Of a stretch of DNA of 45,284 bases, positions 17,075 through 24,980 are shown piece after piece. The DNA is taken from positions 1-45,284 of the forward strand of contig DWYJ01000025.1 in assembly GCA_019118745.1 (NCBI GenBank). Direction: 5' to 3'. The translations under genes and the position numbers were made by a program. Positions within the stretch are counted from its first letter, which is position 1; the number at the start of each line of letters is the position of its first letter. Origin of the DNA: Candidatus Desulfovibrio gallistercoris (GTDB taxonomy: Bacteria > Desulfobacterota > Desulfovibrionia > Desulfovibrionales > Desulfovibrionaceae). The notes beneath the pieces are model-generated. The model searched no databases, was not told where the DNA came from, and saw only the letters and a program-made list of their open reading frames with translations.

Positions 17075-17632
17075 ATGCGTCTTCTTATTGCTTCAGACCT
17101 GCACGGCTCGCTGGAAAGCCTGGATTTCCTGCGGGAGCGTGCCGCCGCCCTTTCGCCGGATCTGCTGGTGCTGCTGGGCGATCTCGTGTATCACGGGCCG
17201 CGCAATCCGCTGCCGTCGGGCTACGATACCCGCGGCGTCCTGGATACCTTTGCCGCCATCGACTGTCCGCTGGTCGCCGTGCGCGGCAATTGCGACGCCG
17301 AAGTGGACATGAGTTTGCTGCCCTTCGCCACGGCGGAGAATGCCTGGCTGTCGGTGGACAATCTGCGCGTCTTCGCCTCGCATGGGCATCTGCTGCCCGA
17401 CGTGCCGCCCATGCCCGCCCGTTTCCCGCAGGGCACGGTCTTCCTGCGGGGACATACGCATATCCCGCGCGGCGAGACGCGGGATGGCTACCATTTCTGG
17501 AACCCCGGTTCCCTCAGCCTGCCCAAGGGCGGCTCGCCCCGCAGCTACGCCGTTTATGAGGACGGCTGTTTCCGCGTGCTGGACATGCAGGGCCGGGAAG
17601 TGCTGCGCCACTGGCCGCGTCAGAACGATTGA
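17075..17632 (+). CDS. YfcE-type metallophosphoesterase
   Basis: A 185-residue calcineurin-like phosphodiesterase, the length of E. coli YfcE. The di-metal site is complete: IASDLHGS (D8, H10), LLGDLVYHGP, VRGNCDAEVD (the GNCD/GNHD motif), ASHGH and RGHTHIPRG, then FWNPGSLSLPKGG. YfcE hydrolyses phosphodiesters such as bis-pNPP in vitro; its biological substrate is unclear. AGGAGGCATC precedes the ATG. The next gene, maf, begins 11 nt after the stop. Confidence 0.92.
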   Translation: MRLLIASDLHGSLESLDFLRERAAALSPDLLVLLGDLVYHGPRNPLPSGYDTRGVLDTFAAIDCPLVAVRGNCDAEVDMSLLPFATAENAWLSVDNLRVFASHGHLLPDVPPMPARFPQGTVFLRGHTHIPRGETRDGYHFWNPGSLSLPKGGSPRSYAVYEDGCFRVLDMQGREVLRHWPRQND

Positions 17633-17643
17633 GCGGGGCCGGC

Positions 17644-18300
17644 ATGACTGCTTCCGTGACGGCATGGCCGTCGTTGTTCGCCCTGCCCGGCGGCTGGGAA
17701 CTGGTGCTGGCGTCGCATTCTCCGCGGCGACGGCAGTTTCTGGAGGAGTGGGGGCTCGCTTACCGCATCGTGACGGGCCGGGACGAAGAGCCGCGCCCCC
17801 GAGCGGGGGAGGCTCCGGCGGCCTACGCCCGGCGGGCGGCCCGGGCCAAGGCGCTGTCTGCCGCCGCGGCTGACGGGCAGGCGGCGGGGCCGCGCGTGCT
17901 GCTGGCGGCGGACACCATCGTGGCTCTGGGCGAGGATATCCTCGGCAAGCCTGCGGACAGGGCGCAGGCGCTGGAGATGCTGCGCCGTCTTGCCGGGCGG
18001 ACGCACGAGGTCATCAGTGCCGTCTGCCTGCTGGGGCCGCAGGACGAGGAGATCGTGTTCCACGATGTGAGCCGCGTACGCTTTGCCCCCTGGCCGGAGG
18101 CCGTGCTGGCGGCCTATGCGGCCACCGGGGAACCGGACGACAAGGCCGGGGCCTACGCCATCCAGGGGCAGGGCGCTGTGCTGGTGGAGGCCGTGGACGG
18201 CTCCTGGAGCACGGTGGTCGGGCTGCCTGTGAGCCGTCTGGCGCAGGAGATGCTGTCGCGCGGCTGGCTGACGCCCGTGGGCGCCGGGCCTGCCGTCTGA
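17644..18300 (+). CDS. maf: Maf nucleotide pyrophosphatase
   Basis: A 218-residue member of the Maf/Ham1-like nucleotide pyrophosphatases, which cleave dTTP, UTP or modified nucleotides to monophosphates as house-cleaning enzymes. Motifs: LASHSPRRRQFLEEWG (phosphate-binding S-x-R-R), LAADTIVALGEDILGKP with the catalytic Asp, RTHEVISAVCL, and DDKAGAYAIQGQGAVLVE. The start at 17644 is preferred; a TTG at 17629 overlapping the yfcE stop would add five residues. It ends in TGAGCGAGAC at the border of repeat B copy 5. Confidence 0.9.
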   Translation: MTASVTAWPSLFALPGGWELVLASHSPRRRQFLEEWGLAYRIVTGRDEEPRPRAGEAPAAYARRAARAKALSAAAADGQAAGPRVLLAADTIVALGEDILGKPADRAQALEMLRRLAGRTHEVISAVCLLGPQDEEIVFHDVSRVRFAPWPEAVLAAYAATGEPDDKAGAYAIQGQGAVLVEAVDGSWSTVVGLPVSRLAQEMLSRGWLTPVGAGPAV

Positions 18301-18452
18301 GCGAGACGGCTTTTCCGTTTGGAGCGTGTTGCGTTTCCAACTGTATGGCCTGTCGTTTCGCGGGAAAAAAGCGCGGTTTTTCCGCGAGGTCTGGGCCGGG
18401 CGGCGTTGTGCCGCCGCCTCGTAGTCTCCCTTTTTCAAAAGCAAAATGTTCG
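18298..18452 (-). repeat. Dispersed repeat family B, copy 5
   Basis: Reverse-orientation copy running from the maf stop codon to GCAAAATGTTC. The GGAAAAAAGCGCGGTTTTTCC stem and GGGCGGCGTTGTGCCGCCGC block are conserved; the left part (GAGCGAGACGGC) is divergent. Confidence 0.7.
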
Positions 18453-18483
18453 ATGGGCGCGGGCTGTCGTCCGCTGCTGTCCC

Positions 18484-18508
18484 AGGACCGTTAGACGGTC
18501 CTTTTTTT
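18484..18508 (+). terminator. Rho-independent terminator after maf
   Basis: GGACCG, loop TTAGA, CGGTCC, then TTTTTTT. It lies downstream of repeat B copy 5 and before the acs control region. Confidence 0.88.
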
Positions 18509-18566
18509 GTGCCCGCCGTCAGGGCTTCAGGCACGCCGGGGGGATGTTGTGCCGTCGCGGCACAGA

Positions 18567-18653
18567 CTGCTTGTGCAAACAGTCACCCAGTCCGGGATGA
18601 ACGAGCCTCCTGTTTGTCTAAACAGTTAATGTTTTCGGCTGCTTGTCGCACAG
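18567..18653. promoter_or_regulatory. Three related palindromic sites upstream of acs
   Basis: CTGCTTGTGCAAACAG (18567-18582) and CTGTTTGTCTAAACAG (18610-18625) match at 13 of 16 positions and are near-perfect or perfect palindromes with CTG(T)TT/AA(A)CAG arms. A third, shortened form CTGCTTGTCGCACAG lies at 18639-18653. The remaining leader (18509-18903) is AT-richer than its surroundings and shows no credible gene. This arrangement suggests an operator array for an unidentified dimeric regulator controlling acs. Confidence 0.5.
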
Positions 18654-18903
18654 ATTGGGGCGGCGTTCCAAAAAATTTTTTTGCCGTTTCTTGTGAAAAA
18701 CGGAACGCCGTCGAGATGACGGCAACAGGCGGTTTTTCCAGCACTTGCCCGTGCATTTTCTTCGATTGTGACAAAATGCTCAACCATGATTGGAAGCACA
18801 AACAATTTCCCCCTCTTGACGCTCCCGAAAAATCCTCCTAGGCCCATATCATCGGCAAGTGCCCATGTCTTTCACTCTTAACCATGCAGGGAGTATCAAG
18901 GTC

Positions 18904-20976
18904 ATGTCGCAAGAACGCATCACCACGCTGTTGACTGAAAGCCGTAGCTATCTTCCGCCGGAACACGGCAAGTCAAGTGCATGGATTTGCGGGCAGGATG
19001 AAGCTGAAGCCATTTGCCGGAGGGCTCTTGAAGATCCCAACGACTTCTGGGGGGCGCGCGCTTCGCAGCTTATCCACTGGTACAAGCGCTGGGACAAGGT
19101 CCTTGATGCGGACGACGAGAAGCACAAGTACAGATGGTTCACCAATGCCAAGCTCAACGCGTCCTTCAACTGCATCGACAGACACATCTATTCCGGACGC
19201 CGCAACAAGGCGGCGCTCATCTGGCAGGGCGAGAAGGAGATGGATGTGCGCTGCTTCACCTACCAGATGCTGTATACGGAAGTCTGCCGGGTGGCGCATG
19301 CCCTGAGCTCTCTGCGGGTGCGCAAGGGCGACCGCGTGGCCCTGTACATGCCCATGATCCCTGAACTGGTCATCGCCATGCTGGCCTGTGCGCGCATCGG
19401 CGCGGTGCATACCGCCATTTTTTCCGGCTACGCCGAGGGCGGCGTGCGCAGCCGCATCCAGGGCGCCAAGGCCAAGGTGGTCATCACGGCCGACGGCGTC
19501 ATCCGTGCGGGCAGCATCAAGCCGCTCAAGAGCAACCTTGATCCCATCCTCGAAAAGTGCCCCTCCGTGGCGCATGTGGTCGTCGTGGGCCATGCCGGCC
19601 TTCAGGACGTGAAGATGATGCCCAACCGCGACATCTGGTGGCATGACCTCATCGAGGATTTCACGCTGGACGTGGACTTCCCCTGCGAGACCATGGACGC
19701 CAACGATCCGCTCTTCCTCCTGCATACCAGCGGCAGCACCGGCAAGCCCACGGGCATCATGCATTCCACGGGCGGCTACCTCACCTATGCGGCGCACACC
19801 ACGCAGTGGATATTCGACATGCGCGATGACGACGTGTACTGGTGCACGGCCGATATGGGCTGGATCACCGGCCATACCTACGGCGTTTACGGCCCGCTGG
19901 CCCTGGGCGCGACGACCATGATGTTCGAGGGCGTGCCCAACTGGCCCAAGCCCGACCGCTACTGGCGCATCGTGGAAAAATTCCGGGTCAACATCCTCTA
20001 TACCGCGCCCACGGTCATCCGTTCGCTCATGCGCATGGGCGAGGCCTGGCCGGAACGCTATGACCTGCGCACCCTGCGCGTGCTGGGCTCGGTGGGCGAA
20101 CCCATCAATCCCGAAGCCTGGCAGTGGTACCACAAGAACATCGGCGGCGGCGAGCTGCCCATCGTGGACACCTGGTGGCAGACGGAGACCGGCGGCGCCA
20201 TGATCAGCCCGCTGCCTTACGCCACCAAGCTCAAGCCCGGTTCGGCCACCTTCCCCCTGCCCGGCATCGACGCCACGGTCATGGGCTCCACCGGACGCGA
20301 CGGCGAGGACCTGACCGAAGGCCGCCGCTCCGGCCACCTGGTCATCCGCAAGCCGTGGCCCGGCATGATGCTTGGCGTGTTCAACGACGAGGAGAAGTAC
20401 CAGAGCTATTTCAGCCGTTTCGGCTGCTTCGACTCCGGCGACGGCGCGGAGATCGACGACGACGGTTATTTCTGGATACTGGGGCGCATCGACGATTCCA
20501 TCAACGTGTCCGGACACCGTCTGTCCACGGCGGAGATCGAGGCCGTGCTCACGGCCAGCCCCGATGTGGCGGAAGCCGCCGTGGTGCCCATGCCGCATGC
20601 GCTCAAGGGGGAAGCCATCTACGCCTATGTGGTGGTCCGCGACGAGGTCCCGTGGAGCGACGACGTGCGCAAGAAGCTGCGGGACACCGTGCGGCGGGAC
20701 ATCGGCGCGCTGGCTTCGCCGGAATATATCCAGTTCGTGGAAGCCATGCCCAAGACCTGCTCCGGCAAGATCATCCGCCGCATGCTGCGCAAGATCGCGG
20801 GCAACGTCTATGACGATCTGGGCGACACGACGGCCCTGGCGCATCCCGAAGTGCTGGACGCCATCATCACCGGGCATCAGAACCTGCTGCTGGGCCAGCA
20901 TGAAACGGCCTCGCCCGCGCCGGTCGCCGAGGAAAAGGATGCCGCGCCGCAGGACGGCGACAAGAAGGCAAGCTGA
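18904..20976 (+). CDS. acs: Acetyl-CoA synthetase (AMP-forming)
   Basis: A 690-residue adenylate-forming enzyme making acetyl-CoA from acetate, ATP and CoA. Motifs: [18 protein letters not shown] (P-loop), the acetate-pocket region [35 protein letters not shown], the hinge [19 protein letters not shown], and the C-terminal catalytic lysine in [14 protein letters not shown], the usual site of regulatory acetylation. In the P-loop the common PKG is PTG. ATG at 18904 has GGGAG about 10 nt upstream; ATG 18865 or GTG 18859 would add 13 or 15 residues without a ribosome site. A C-terminal A/P/E/K-rich tail follows the family domain. Monocistronic, with a terminator after it. Confidence 0.95.
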   Translation: MSQERITTLLTESRSYLPPEHGKSSAWICGQDEAEAICRRALEDPNDFWGARASQLIHWYKRWDKVLDADDEKHKYRWFTNAKLNASFNCIDRHIYSGRRNKAALIWQGEKEMDVRCFTYQMLYTEVCRVAHALSSLRVRKGDRVALYMPMIPELVIAMLACARIGAVHTAIFSGYAEGGVRSRIQGAKAKVVITADGVIRAGSIKPLKSNLDPILEKCPSVAHVVVVGHAGLQDVKMMPNRDIWWHDLIEDFTLDVDFPCETMDANDPLFLLHTSGSTGKPTGIMHSTGGYLTYAAHTTQWIFDMRDDDVYWCTADMGWITGHTYGVYGPLALGATTMMFEGVPNWPKPDRYWRIVEKFRVNILYTAPTVIRSLMRMGEAWPERYDLRTLRVLGSVGEPINPEAWQWYHKNIGGGELPIVDTWWQTETGGAMISPLPYATKLKPGSATFPLPGIDATVMGSTGRDGEDLTEGRRSGHLVIRKPWPGMMLGVFNDEEKYQSYFSRFGCFDSGDGAEIDDDGYFWILGRIDDSINVSGHRLSTAEIEAVLTASPDVAEAAVVPMPHALKGEAIYAYVVVRDEVPWSDDVRKKLRDTVRRDIGALASPEYIQFVEAMPKTCSGKIIRRMLRKIAGNVYDDLGDTTALAHPEVLDAIITGHQNLLLGQHETASPAPVAEEKDAAPQDGDKKAS

Positions 20977-21061
20977 CGCCGCCTCCGGGCGTGCCCGGCA
21001 CGCAGCGGCGACGATGGACCTGTGACTGCCAGCCGCTTTCCTCAGGAAAGGGTCACGCCAT

Positions 21062-21098
21062 CAAAACAGCAGGGGCTGCCTCAGGGCAGCCCCGTTTT
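21062..21098. terminator. Bidirectional terminator between acs and the converging small gene
   Basis: AAAAC before and GTTTT after a perfect 9-bp stem, GGGGCTGCC (21072-21080) with GGCAGCCCC (21085-21093). The flanking A and T tracts let it serve both strands. Confidence 0.85.
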
Positions 21099-21154
21099 GC
21101 GTGCCGTCCCGGCGGCGAAGGGCAGGACGGCGGCCGGCTCGTGCGCACAGCGCG

Positions 21155-21379
21155 CTACAGCGCCTTGCGCCGCTTCCAGATGTGATCGGCCAGCAGACCG
21201 CTGAACACGAGTCCGGTCAGGACATGGGCCTTGCTCTTGCCCGCAAGGCCGAGAGCCAGCGAGACGCCCAGCGTCCCCAGCATGACGCGCATGGCCAGCT
21301 TGCGGGTGTTGACGGCAGGGCGGCGTGCGGGCGGGGTGGACGTTTGTGCAGTTGTTTCCAGGGGTTCGGTCGTGGACAT
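21155..21379 (-). CDS. Small two-helix membrane protein, divergent to feoA
   Basis: A 74-residue protein I do not recognise by name. A polar Thr/Pro-rich N terminus (1-about 27) precedes two short hydrophobic segments, MLGTLGVSLALGLAG and HVLTGLVFSGLLADHIW, joined by a basic GKSKA turn, and a KRRKAL tail: a helical hairpin with the N terminus probably cytoplasmic. GGAGGGAG lies just before the ATG, so it is very likely translated. It shares its control region, including a Fur-box-like site, with the feoA-led metal operon, which makes a role in that system plausible. Confidence 0.75.
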   Translation of the reverse strand: MSTTEPLETTAQTSTPPARRPAVNTRKLAMRVMLGTLGVSLALGLAGKSKAHVLTGLVFSGLLADHIWKRRKAL

Positions 21380-21412
21380 GACTCCCTCCAGAGTTGGGGT
21401 GGATGGAAAAAA

Positions 21413-21429
21413 TTGAATTTAACTTTCAT
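21413..21429. promoter_or_regulatory. Fur-box-like site
   Basis: TTGAATTTAACTTTCAT at 21413-21429 fits the partial palindrome TGAA-N7-TTCA and, as I recall it, most positions of the Desulfovibrio Fur consensus (WTGAAAATNATTTTCAW). It lies in an AT-rich patch between the divergent small gene (start 21379) and feoA (start 21596). Candidate only. Confidence 0.45.
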
Positions 21430-21476
21430 TTTTTCTTGACGGCTACGCTAAAGTAAGTCACTGTCCTTTGCAAGCC

Positions 21477-21569
21477 CGCACGGGCAGCTTCCGGCACGAC
21501 TGTCCAGGACCGACCCCTTGCGGCGTGCCGCTGGCGCGCCGAACCTGCGTGCCGGAAGCTGCCCGTGCG
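21477..21569 (+). promoter_or_regulatory. Long perfect inverted repeat in the feoA leader
   Basis: Arms 21477-21498 and 21548-21569 are perfectly complementary over 22 bp around a 49-nt loop that itself contains a short GGCGTGCCGC-rich structure. In the feoA transcript this would form a long stem ending 26 nt before the start codon. No T tract follows, so it is not a simple terminator. Possible roles: mRNA stability, a structured regulatory leader, or a remnant of a mobile element. Confidence 0.6.
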
Positions 21570-21595
21570 AAAACCATGTTTTTCAGGAGACGGTC

Positions 21596-21835
21596 ATGAG
21601 CAATATCATCAGTCTGCGTCAGATGGCGGTAGGGCAGCAGGGCAAGATCGCCGCTGTGGAAGCTCTGGGCGAAATGGGACGTCGCATCCGGGACATGGGG
21701 CTTATCCCCGGTACGACGGTCTCCGTGGTGGGGCGTGCTCCGCTCAAGGACCCGGTGGCCCTGCGCCTTTCCGGGGTGACGGTGACCCTGCGCAACAGTG
21801 AGGCCGACCATATCACCATCGATGTGGCCGGCTAA
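21596..21835 (+). CDS. feoA: FeoA-family ferrous iron transport accessory protein
   Basis: A 79-residue SH3-like protein. It matches FeoA in MSNIISLRQMAVGQQGKI, LGEMGRRIRDMGLIPGTTVSVV, APLKDPVALRLSGVTVTLR and a terminal acidic/hydrophobic strand. FeoA proteins modulate the FeoB iron transporter; no feoB is present here, and the neighbours are instead a P-type ATPase and an HMA2-like protein, so it may serve as an iron-sensing or regulatory partner in a different system. ATG 21596 has AGGAG 6 nt upstream. First gene of the plus-strand metal cluster. Confidence 0.9.
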   Translation: MSNIISLRQMAVGQQGKIAAVEALGEMGRRIRDMGLIPGTTVSVVGRAPLKDPVALRLSGVTVTLRNSEADHITIDVAG

Positions 21836-21930
21836 GCTACTGCCGGTGTGCGGAAGGCTCCGCGCGCGAGCGACGGAGGAAGGGGGGAGCCCCCTGATTT
21901 TCAAGGTGTAGCAGTGAGGAGAAAAAGGTT

Positions 21931-22182
21931 ATGAATTCTGTTTTCAAGTACGGTCTGGTTTTTCTTGGCGGTCTCGTGGTGGGCGCGCTGGGCGCATCGG
22001 CGGTCAAGCGCGGCTCGCTGGATCTCAAGCCTCTGGCCACGGATCTCATCAGCCGCGGCATGGACGTGAAAGACGCTCTCCTGAGCAAGGTGGAAGCGGT
22101 CAAGGAAGACATGCAGGATCTGGCGGCCGAAGCCCGCGCCAAGGCCGAAGATCGCCGGTCCGCGCCGCAGCAGGACGCCTAG
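21931..22182 (+). CDS. Small membrane protein with amphipathic helical tail (DUF1490-like architecture)
   Basis: An 83-residue protein. One glycine-rich membrane helix (FKYGLVFLGGLVVGALGASAV) is followed by a charged helical tail with SRGMDVKDALLSKVEAVKED and DLAAEARAKAEDRR. This layout, one N-terminal helix then RG..VK...E.V.ED..D..AEAR, resembles the short DUF1490-type proteins encoded beside metal P-type ATPases in actinobacteria; the match is by eye. GGAG lies 12 nt before the ATG. The TAG stop is formed by the CTAGGG start of repeat A copy 2, so the C terminus may have been cut by the insertion. Confidence 0.75.
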   Translation: MNSVFKYGLVFLGGLVVGALGASAVKRGSLDLKPLATDLISRGMDVKDALLSKVEAVKEDMQDLAAEARAKAEDRRSAPQQDA

Positions 22183-22482
22183 GGCCTGTTAACACAAATT
22201 TTACTAATCATTTCAATAGATACAGAAAGTCGGATGTACATATTCCGCCTGCCCTGACGGGCAGTACGCCCCTCGTCCCTGCTTTACCCTGATAAAAGCG
22301 CGCTGGGGAAGGGATGGGGGGCTTGGGGGGAAGGGAAACCCGCTCCCGCGCCGGCGGCGACCGAAAGGCGGCCCGGAGGGCCGTGTCCGTTAGGCGACGC
22401 AGGAGCCTTACGGACATCGACAGCAGAGCGAGGGGTTTCCCTTCCCCCCAAACAGGCAGTTAATAGTGTTAACAGGCCTTGG
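22180..22482. repeat. Dispersed repeat family A, long form, copy 2
   Basis: Cleanest copy. Starts TAGGGCCTGTTAACAC and ends AGTGTTAACAGGCC, perfect inverted ends over about 12 bp. The inner module begins CTTGGGGGGAAGGGAAACC and ends GGTTTCCCTTCCCCCCAA, a perfect 18-bp inverted repeat. It separates the small membrane gene from the ATPase gene. Confidence 0.85.
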
Positions 22483-22537
22483 TCGGTGGCTGGCGGGGCA
22501 TCCCGCATGCCGCGCCAGTCAGGAAAAACAACGGAGT

Positions 22538-22566
22538 GTCGCCGCAGGGTGCGGCGGCGTTTTTTT
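22538..22566 (+). terminator. Rho-independent terminator upstream of the ATPase gene
   Basis: CGCCGC, loop AGGGT, GCGGCG, extended by a G-T pair, then GTTTTTTT. Transcription from feoA would largely stop here, so the ATPase gene either has its own promoter in about 22567-22665 or is controlled by readthrough. Confidence 0.8.
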
Positions 22567-22665
22567 GAGCCCGCGCGTCCAAAGAGACTGTCCGGCGGAG
22601 ATGCCGCAGGAATACGGACAGCAGGACGGAAGGGCGGCGAGTCAAGCGTGTTCAGGGGAGTGCGC

Positions 22666-24885
22666 ATGCGGTTTTATCTGGTCCATGAAGTGGTTTTGCC
22701 GTCCGGCGGACGGATGCGCGTGCGCGCCTCTCGTACCTTTGATGCGGCCCTGGCCGACGTGCTGCGCGAGGAGCTCGCGGCGCTTCCCGGCGTGACGGTG
22801 TCGGCCGTCAATCCTCGTGTGGGCAGCCTGCTGCTATATTATGACGATACGGCGGCCCGCACGGCCTGCCTGCGGCATCTGCTTGAACGGTCCGGGCCGG
22901 AAGCGGCGGGGGAAACCTCCGCCCGCGGCGAGGGCCCGGCGGTCTCCCTCTCCCCTGTGCATCCGGTCGACGGCGAGCTGCGCCTGCTGGATGAAAGCGA
23001 CGCTCCGCCGCTGGGGGGCTTCGGGCCGCTGCTGCGTTTCCTCTTCGTGCGGCCCTTCCTGCCCGTGGCCGCCCGCATGGTTTCCTCCGTCATGGGGGCG
23101 CTGCCCTTCCTGAAAAAGGGGCTCGACGCCCTCCTGCAGGGCAAGCTCAACGTGGACGTGCTGGATGCGGCGGCCATCACCGTGTCGCTGGCGCGGCGGG
23201 ACTTCCGCACCGTCACCATGCTGACGCTGCTGCTGGGCCTGGGCGAAGCGCTGGAGTACTGGACGCGCCGCCGTTCGCTGGACAGCCTGACCGAAAGTCT
23301 GGCCCTCAATGTGGAGCAGGTCTGGCTGGAGCGCGACGGTACGGAGATCTGCGTGCCGCTTTCTCAGGTCGTGCCGGGGGATCTGGTGGTCGTGCAGGAC
23401 GGCGGCTGCATCCCCGTGGACGGCGTGGTGGAAGCGGGTGAGGCCGTGGTCAATCAGGCCTCCATGACCGGCGAGCCGCTGGGCGTGCCGCGCGGGGTGG
23501 GGGCGTCCGTCTATTCCGGGACGGTGGTGGAGCAGGGCAGGCTGGTCATTCGTGCCGTGCATGTGGGCGACGGGACGCGTTTGCAACAGGTCGTCCATTT
23601 CATCGAGGAATCCGAGGCCCTCAAGGCGGGCATCCAGGGCAAATACGAACGCATGGCCGATATGGCCGTGCCCTTCACCTTCGGTCTTGCGGCCCTGGTC
23701 TGGCTCATCACCCGCAATCCCCTGCAGGCGGCATCCGTGCTGCTGGTGGACTATTCCTGCGCCCTGCGGCTGGCGACGCCGCTGGCCGTGCTGGCGGCCA
23801 TGCGCGAGGGGGCCCGGCACGGGGTGGTCATCAAGGGCGGGCGCTTCCTTGAAGCGCTTTCCGAAGCGGACACCGTGGTTTTCGACAAGACCGGCACCCT
23901 GACCAATGCCACGCCGCGTGTGGCGGAGGTCTTTGCCGCCGAGGGGCGGCAGCGGGACGAGGTCTTGCGGCTGGCCGCCTGTCTGGAAGAGCATTTCCCC
24001 CATCCCGTGGCGCGGGCCGTGGTGCGCAAGGCGCAGGAAGAAGGCCTCCAGCACGAGGAAGAGCACGCCCATGTGGAGTACGTGGTGGCGCACGGGGTGG
24101 CCTCCAGCCTGTACGGGCAAAAGGTGCGCGTGGGCAGCCGTCACTATATCGAGCATGACGAGGGTGTGAGCGTCGAACCCATGCGGGACGTGCTGGATGC
24201 TCAGACGCGGTTGGGCCGCTCGCTGCTCTATCTGGCCATCGACGGCAAGCTGGCGGGCATCATCGCCATCGAGGATCCCCTGCGGCCTGAAGCGGCGGAC
24301 GTGCTGCGCGGCCTGCGTGAGGCCGGGGTCCGCCGTATCCTCATGCTCACCGGGGACGACGCGCGGACGGCGCGCGCCGTGGCCGCCCGGCTCGGCATCG
24401 AGGAATTCCGGGCCGAGGTGCTGCCCACGGAAAAGTCCGCCGTCATCCAGGAGCTCAATGCCGAGGGCTGCAAAGTGCTCATGGTCGGGGACGGCATCAA
24501 CGATGCGCCCGCGCTTTCCGCTTCTCATGTGGGCGTGGCCATGTGCGACGGCGCGGATCTCGCCCGCGAGGTGGCCAATGTGCTGCTGACCCGGCCCAGT
24601 CTTGAAGGGCTGCTCACGGCGCGGCGTCTGGGCTGCGGCACGCTGTCCCGCATCCGGTGCAATTTTGCGGCGGCGATGGGCCTGAACAGCCTGTTCCTGC
24701 TGGGAGGGCTCTTCATGCTGCTGACGCCCGGCGTGTCAGCTCTGCTGCATAATTTGACGACCCTGGGCATCACCCTCAACGCCATGCGGCCGCATCTGCC
24801 CCCCGCCAGCGAACCGGAGTGGCCGCTCGAGGAGGACGGGCGCACCCTGGAGCTGCTGGCGGGCAAGGACGGAACGGCGGCCTGA
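22666..24885 (+). CDS. P1B-type metal-transporting ATPase, SCA membrane motif (FezB-like candidate)
   Basis: A 739-residue P-type ATPase. The N-terminal about 70 residues look like an HMA2 domain (HEVVLPSGGRMRVRA ... NPRVGSLLLYYD) without the CXXC of copper chaperone domains. The core is complete: NQASMTGEPLG (actuator), phosphorylation site D407 in VFDKTGTLTN, an HP pair in EEHFPHPVARAV, MLTGDDARTAR and VGDGINDAPALS. The transmembrane metal motif normally CPC reads VDYSCALRLATPLAV (S364-C365-A366). Such a non-CPC site and the context (FeoA, HMA2 protein) fit the P1B-6 class that includes FezB of ferrosomes, an iron-loading ATPase. ATG 22666 has GGGGAG 5 nt upstream. Iron as substrate is an inference. 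Confidence 0.85.
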   Translation: MRFYLVHEVVLPSGGRMRVRASRTFDAALADVLREELAALPGVTVSAVNPRVGSLLLYYDDTAARTACLRHLLERSGPEAAGETSARGEGPAVSLSPVHPVDGELRLLDESDAPPLGGFGPLLRFLFVRPFLPVAARMVSSVMGALPFLKKGLDALLQGKLNVDVLDAAAITVSLARRDFRTVTMLTLLLGLGEALEYWTRRRSLDSLTESLALNVEQVWLERDGTEICVPLSQVVPGDLVVVQDGGCIPVDGVVEAGEAVVNQASMTGEPLGVPRGVGASVYSGTVVEQGRLVIRAVHVGDGTRLQQVVHFIEESEALKAGIQGKYERMADMAVPFTFGLAALVWLITRNPLQAASVLLVDYSCALRLATPLAVLAAMREGARHGVVIKGGRFLEALSEADTVVFDKTGTLTNATPRVAEVFAAEGRQRDEVLRLAACLEEHFPHPVARAVVRKAQEEGLQHEEEHAHVEYVVAHGVASSLYGQKVRVGSRHYIEHDEGVSVEPMRDVLDAQTRLGRSLLYLAIDGKLAGIIAIEDPLRPEAADVLRGLREAGVRRILMLTGDDARTARAVAARLGIEEFRAEVLPTEKSAVIQELNAEGCKVLMVGDGINDAPALSASHVGVAMCDGADLAREVANVLLTRPSLEGLLTARRLGCGTLSRIRCNFAAAMGLNSLFLLGGLFMLLTPGVSALLHNLTTLGITLNAMRPHLPPASEPEWPLEEDGRTLELLAGKDGTAA

Positions 24886-24946
24886 GGCCTTTTCGCGACC
24901 GTATGCTGTGGAGCGAAGCGCTTCAAGCGGAAAACGTTCCTATGGA
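24886..24946 (+). repeat. Dispersed repeat family B, fragment (copy 6)
   Basis: Only the right third is recognisable: GACCGTATGCTGTGGAGCG, then AAGCGCTTCAAGCGGAAAACGTTCC. It lies directly after the ATPase stop codon. Confidence 0.45.
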
Positions 24947-24980
24947 ACGTCGGACAAGGAAAATCACGGAGCAGAGCCAA

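Noticed and set aside
18764-18785. CRP-like site (TGTGACAAAATGCTCA) upstream of acs
   Set aside because: Only the left half matches the CRP consensus; the right half does not, so it was not listed as a site.
18446-18841. 131-residue open frame between maf and acs
   Set aside because: It crosses the maf terminator and the palindrome array, has no ribosome site and no recognisable protein. Likely control DNA.
19714-19770. Acs P-loop variant GKPTG in place of GKPKG as a sign of altered function
   Set aside because: All other Acs motifs, including the catalytic lysine, are intact, and Thr at this position may be a normal subfamily variant; without an alignment no claim is justified.
22486-22665. 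N-terminal extension of the P-type ATPase by 60 residues
   Set aside because: It would be translated through the terminator at 22538-22566; ATG 22666 has a good ribosome site and begins the HMA2-like domain.
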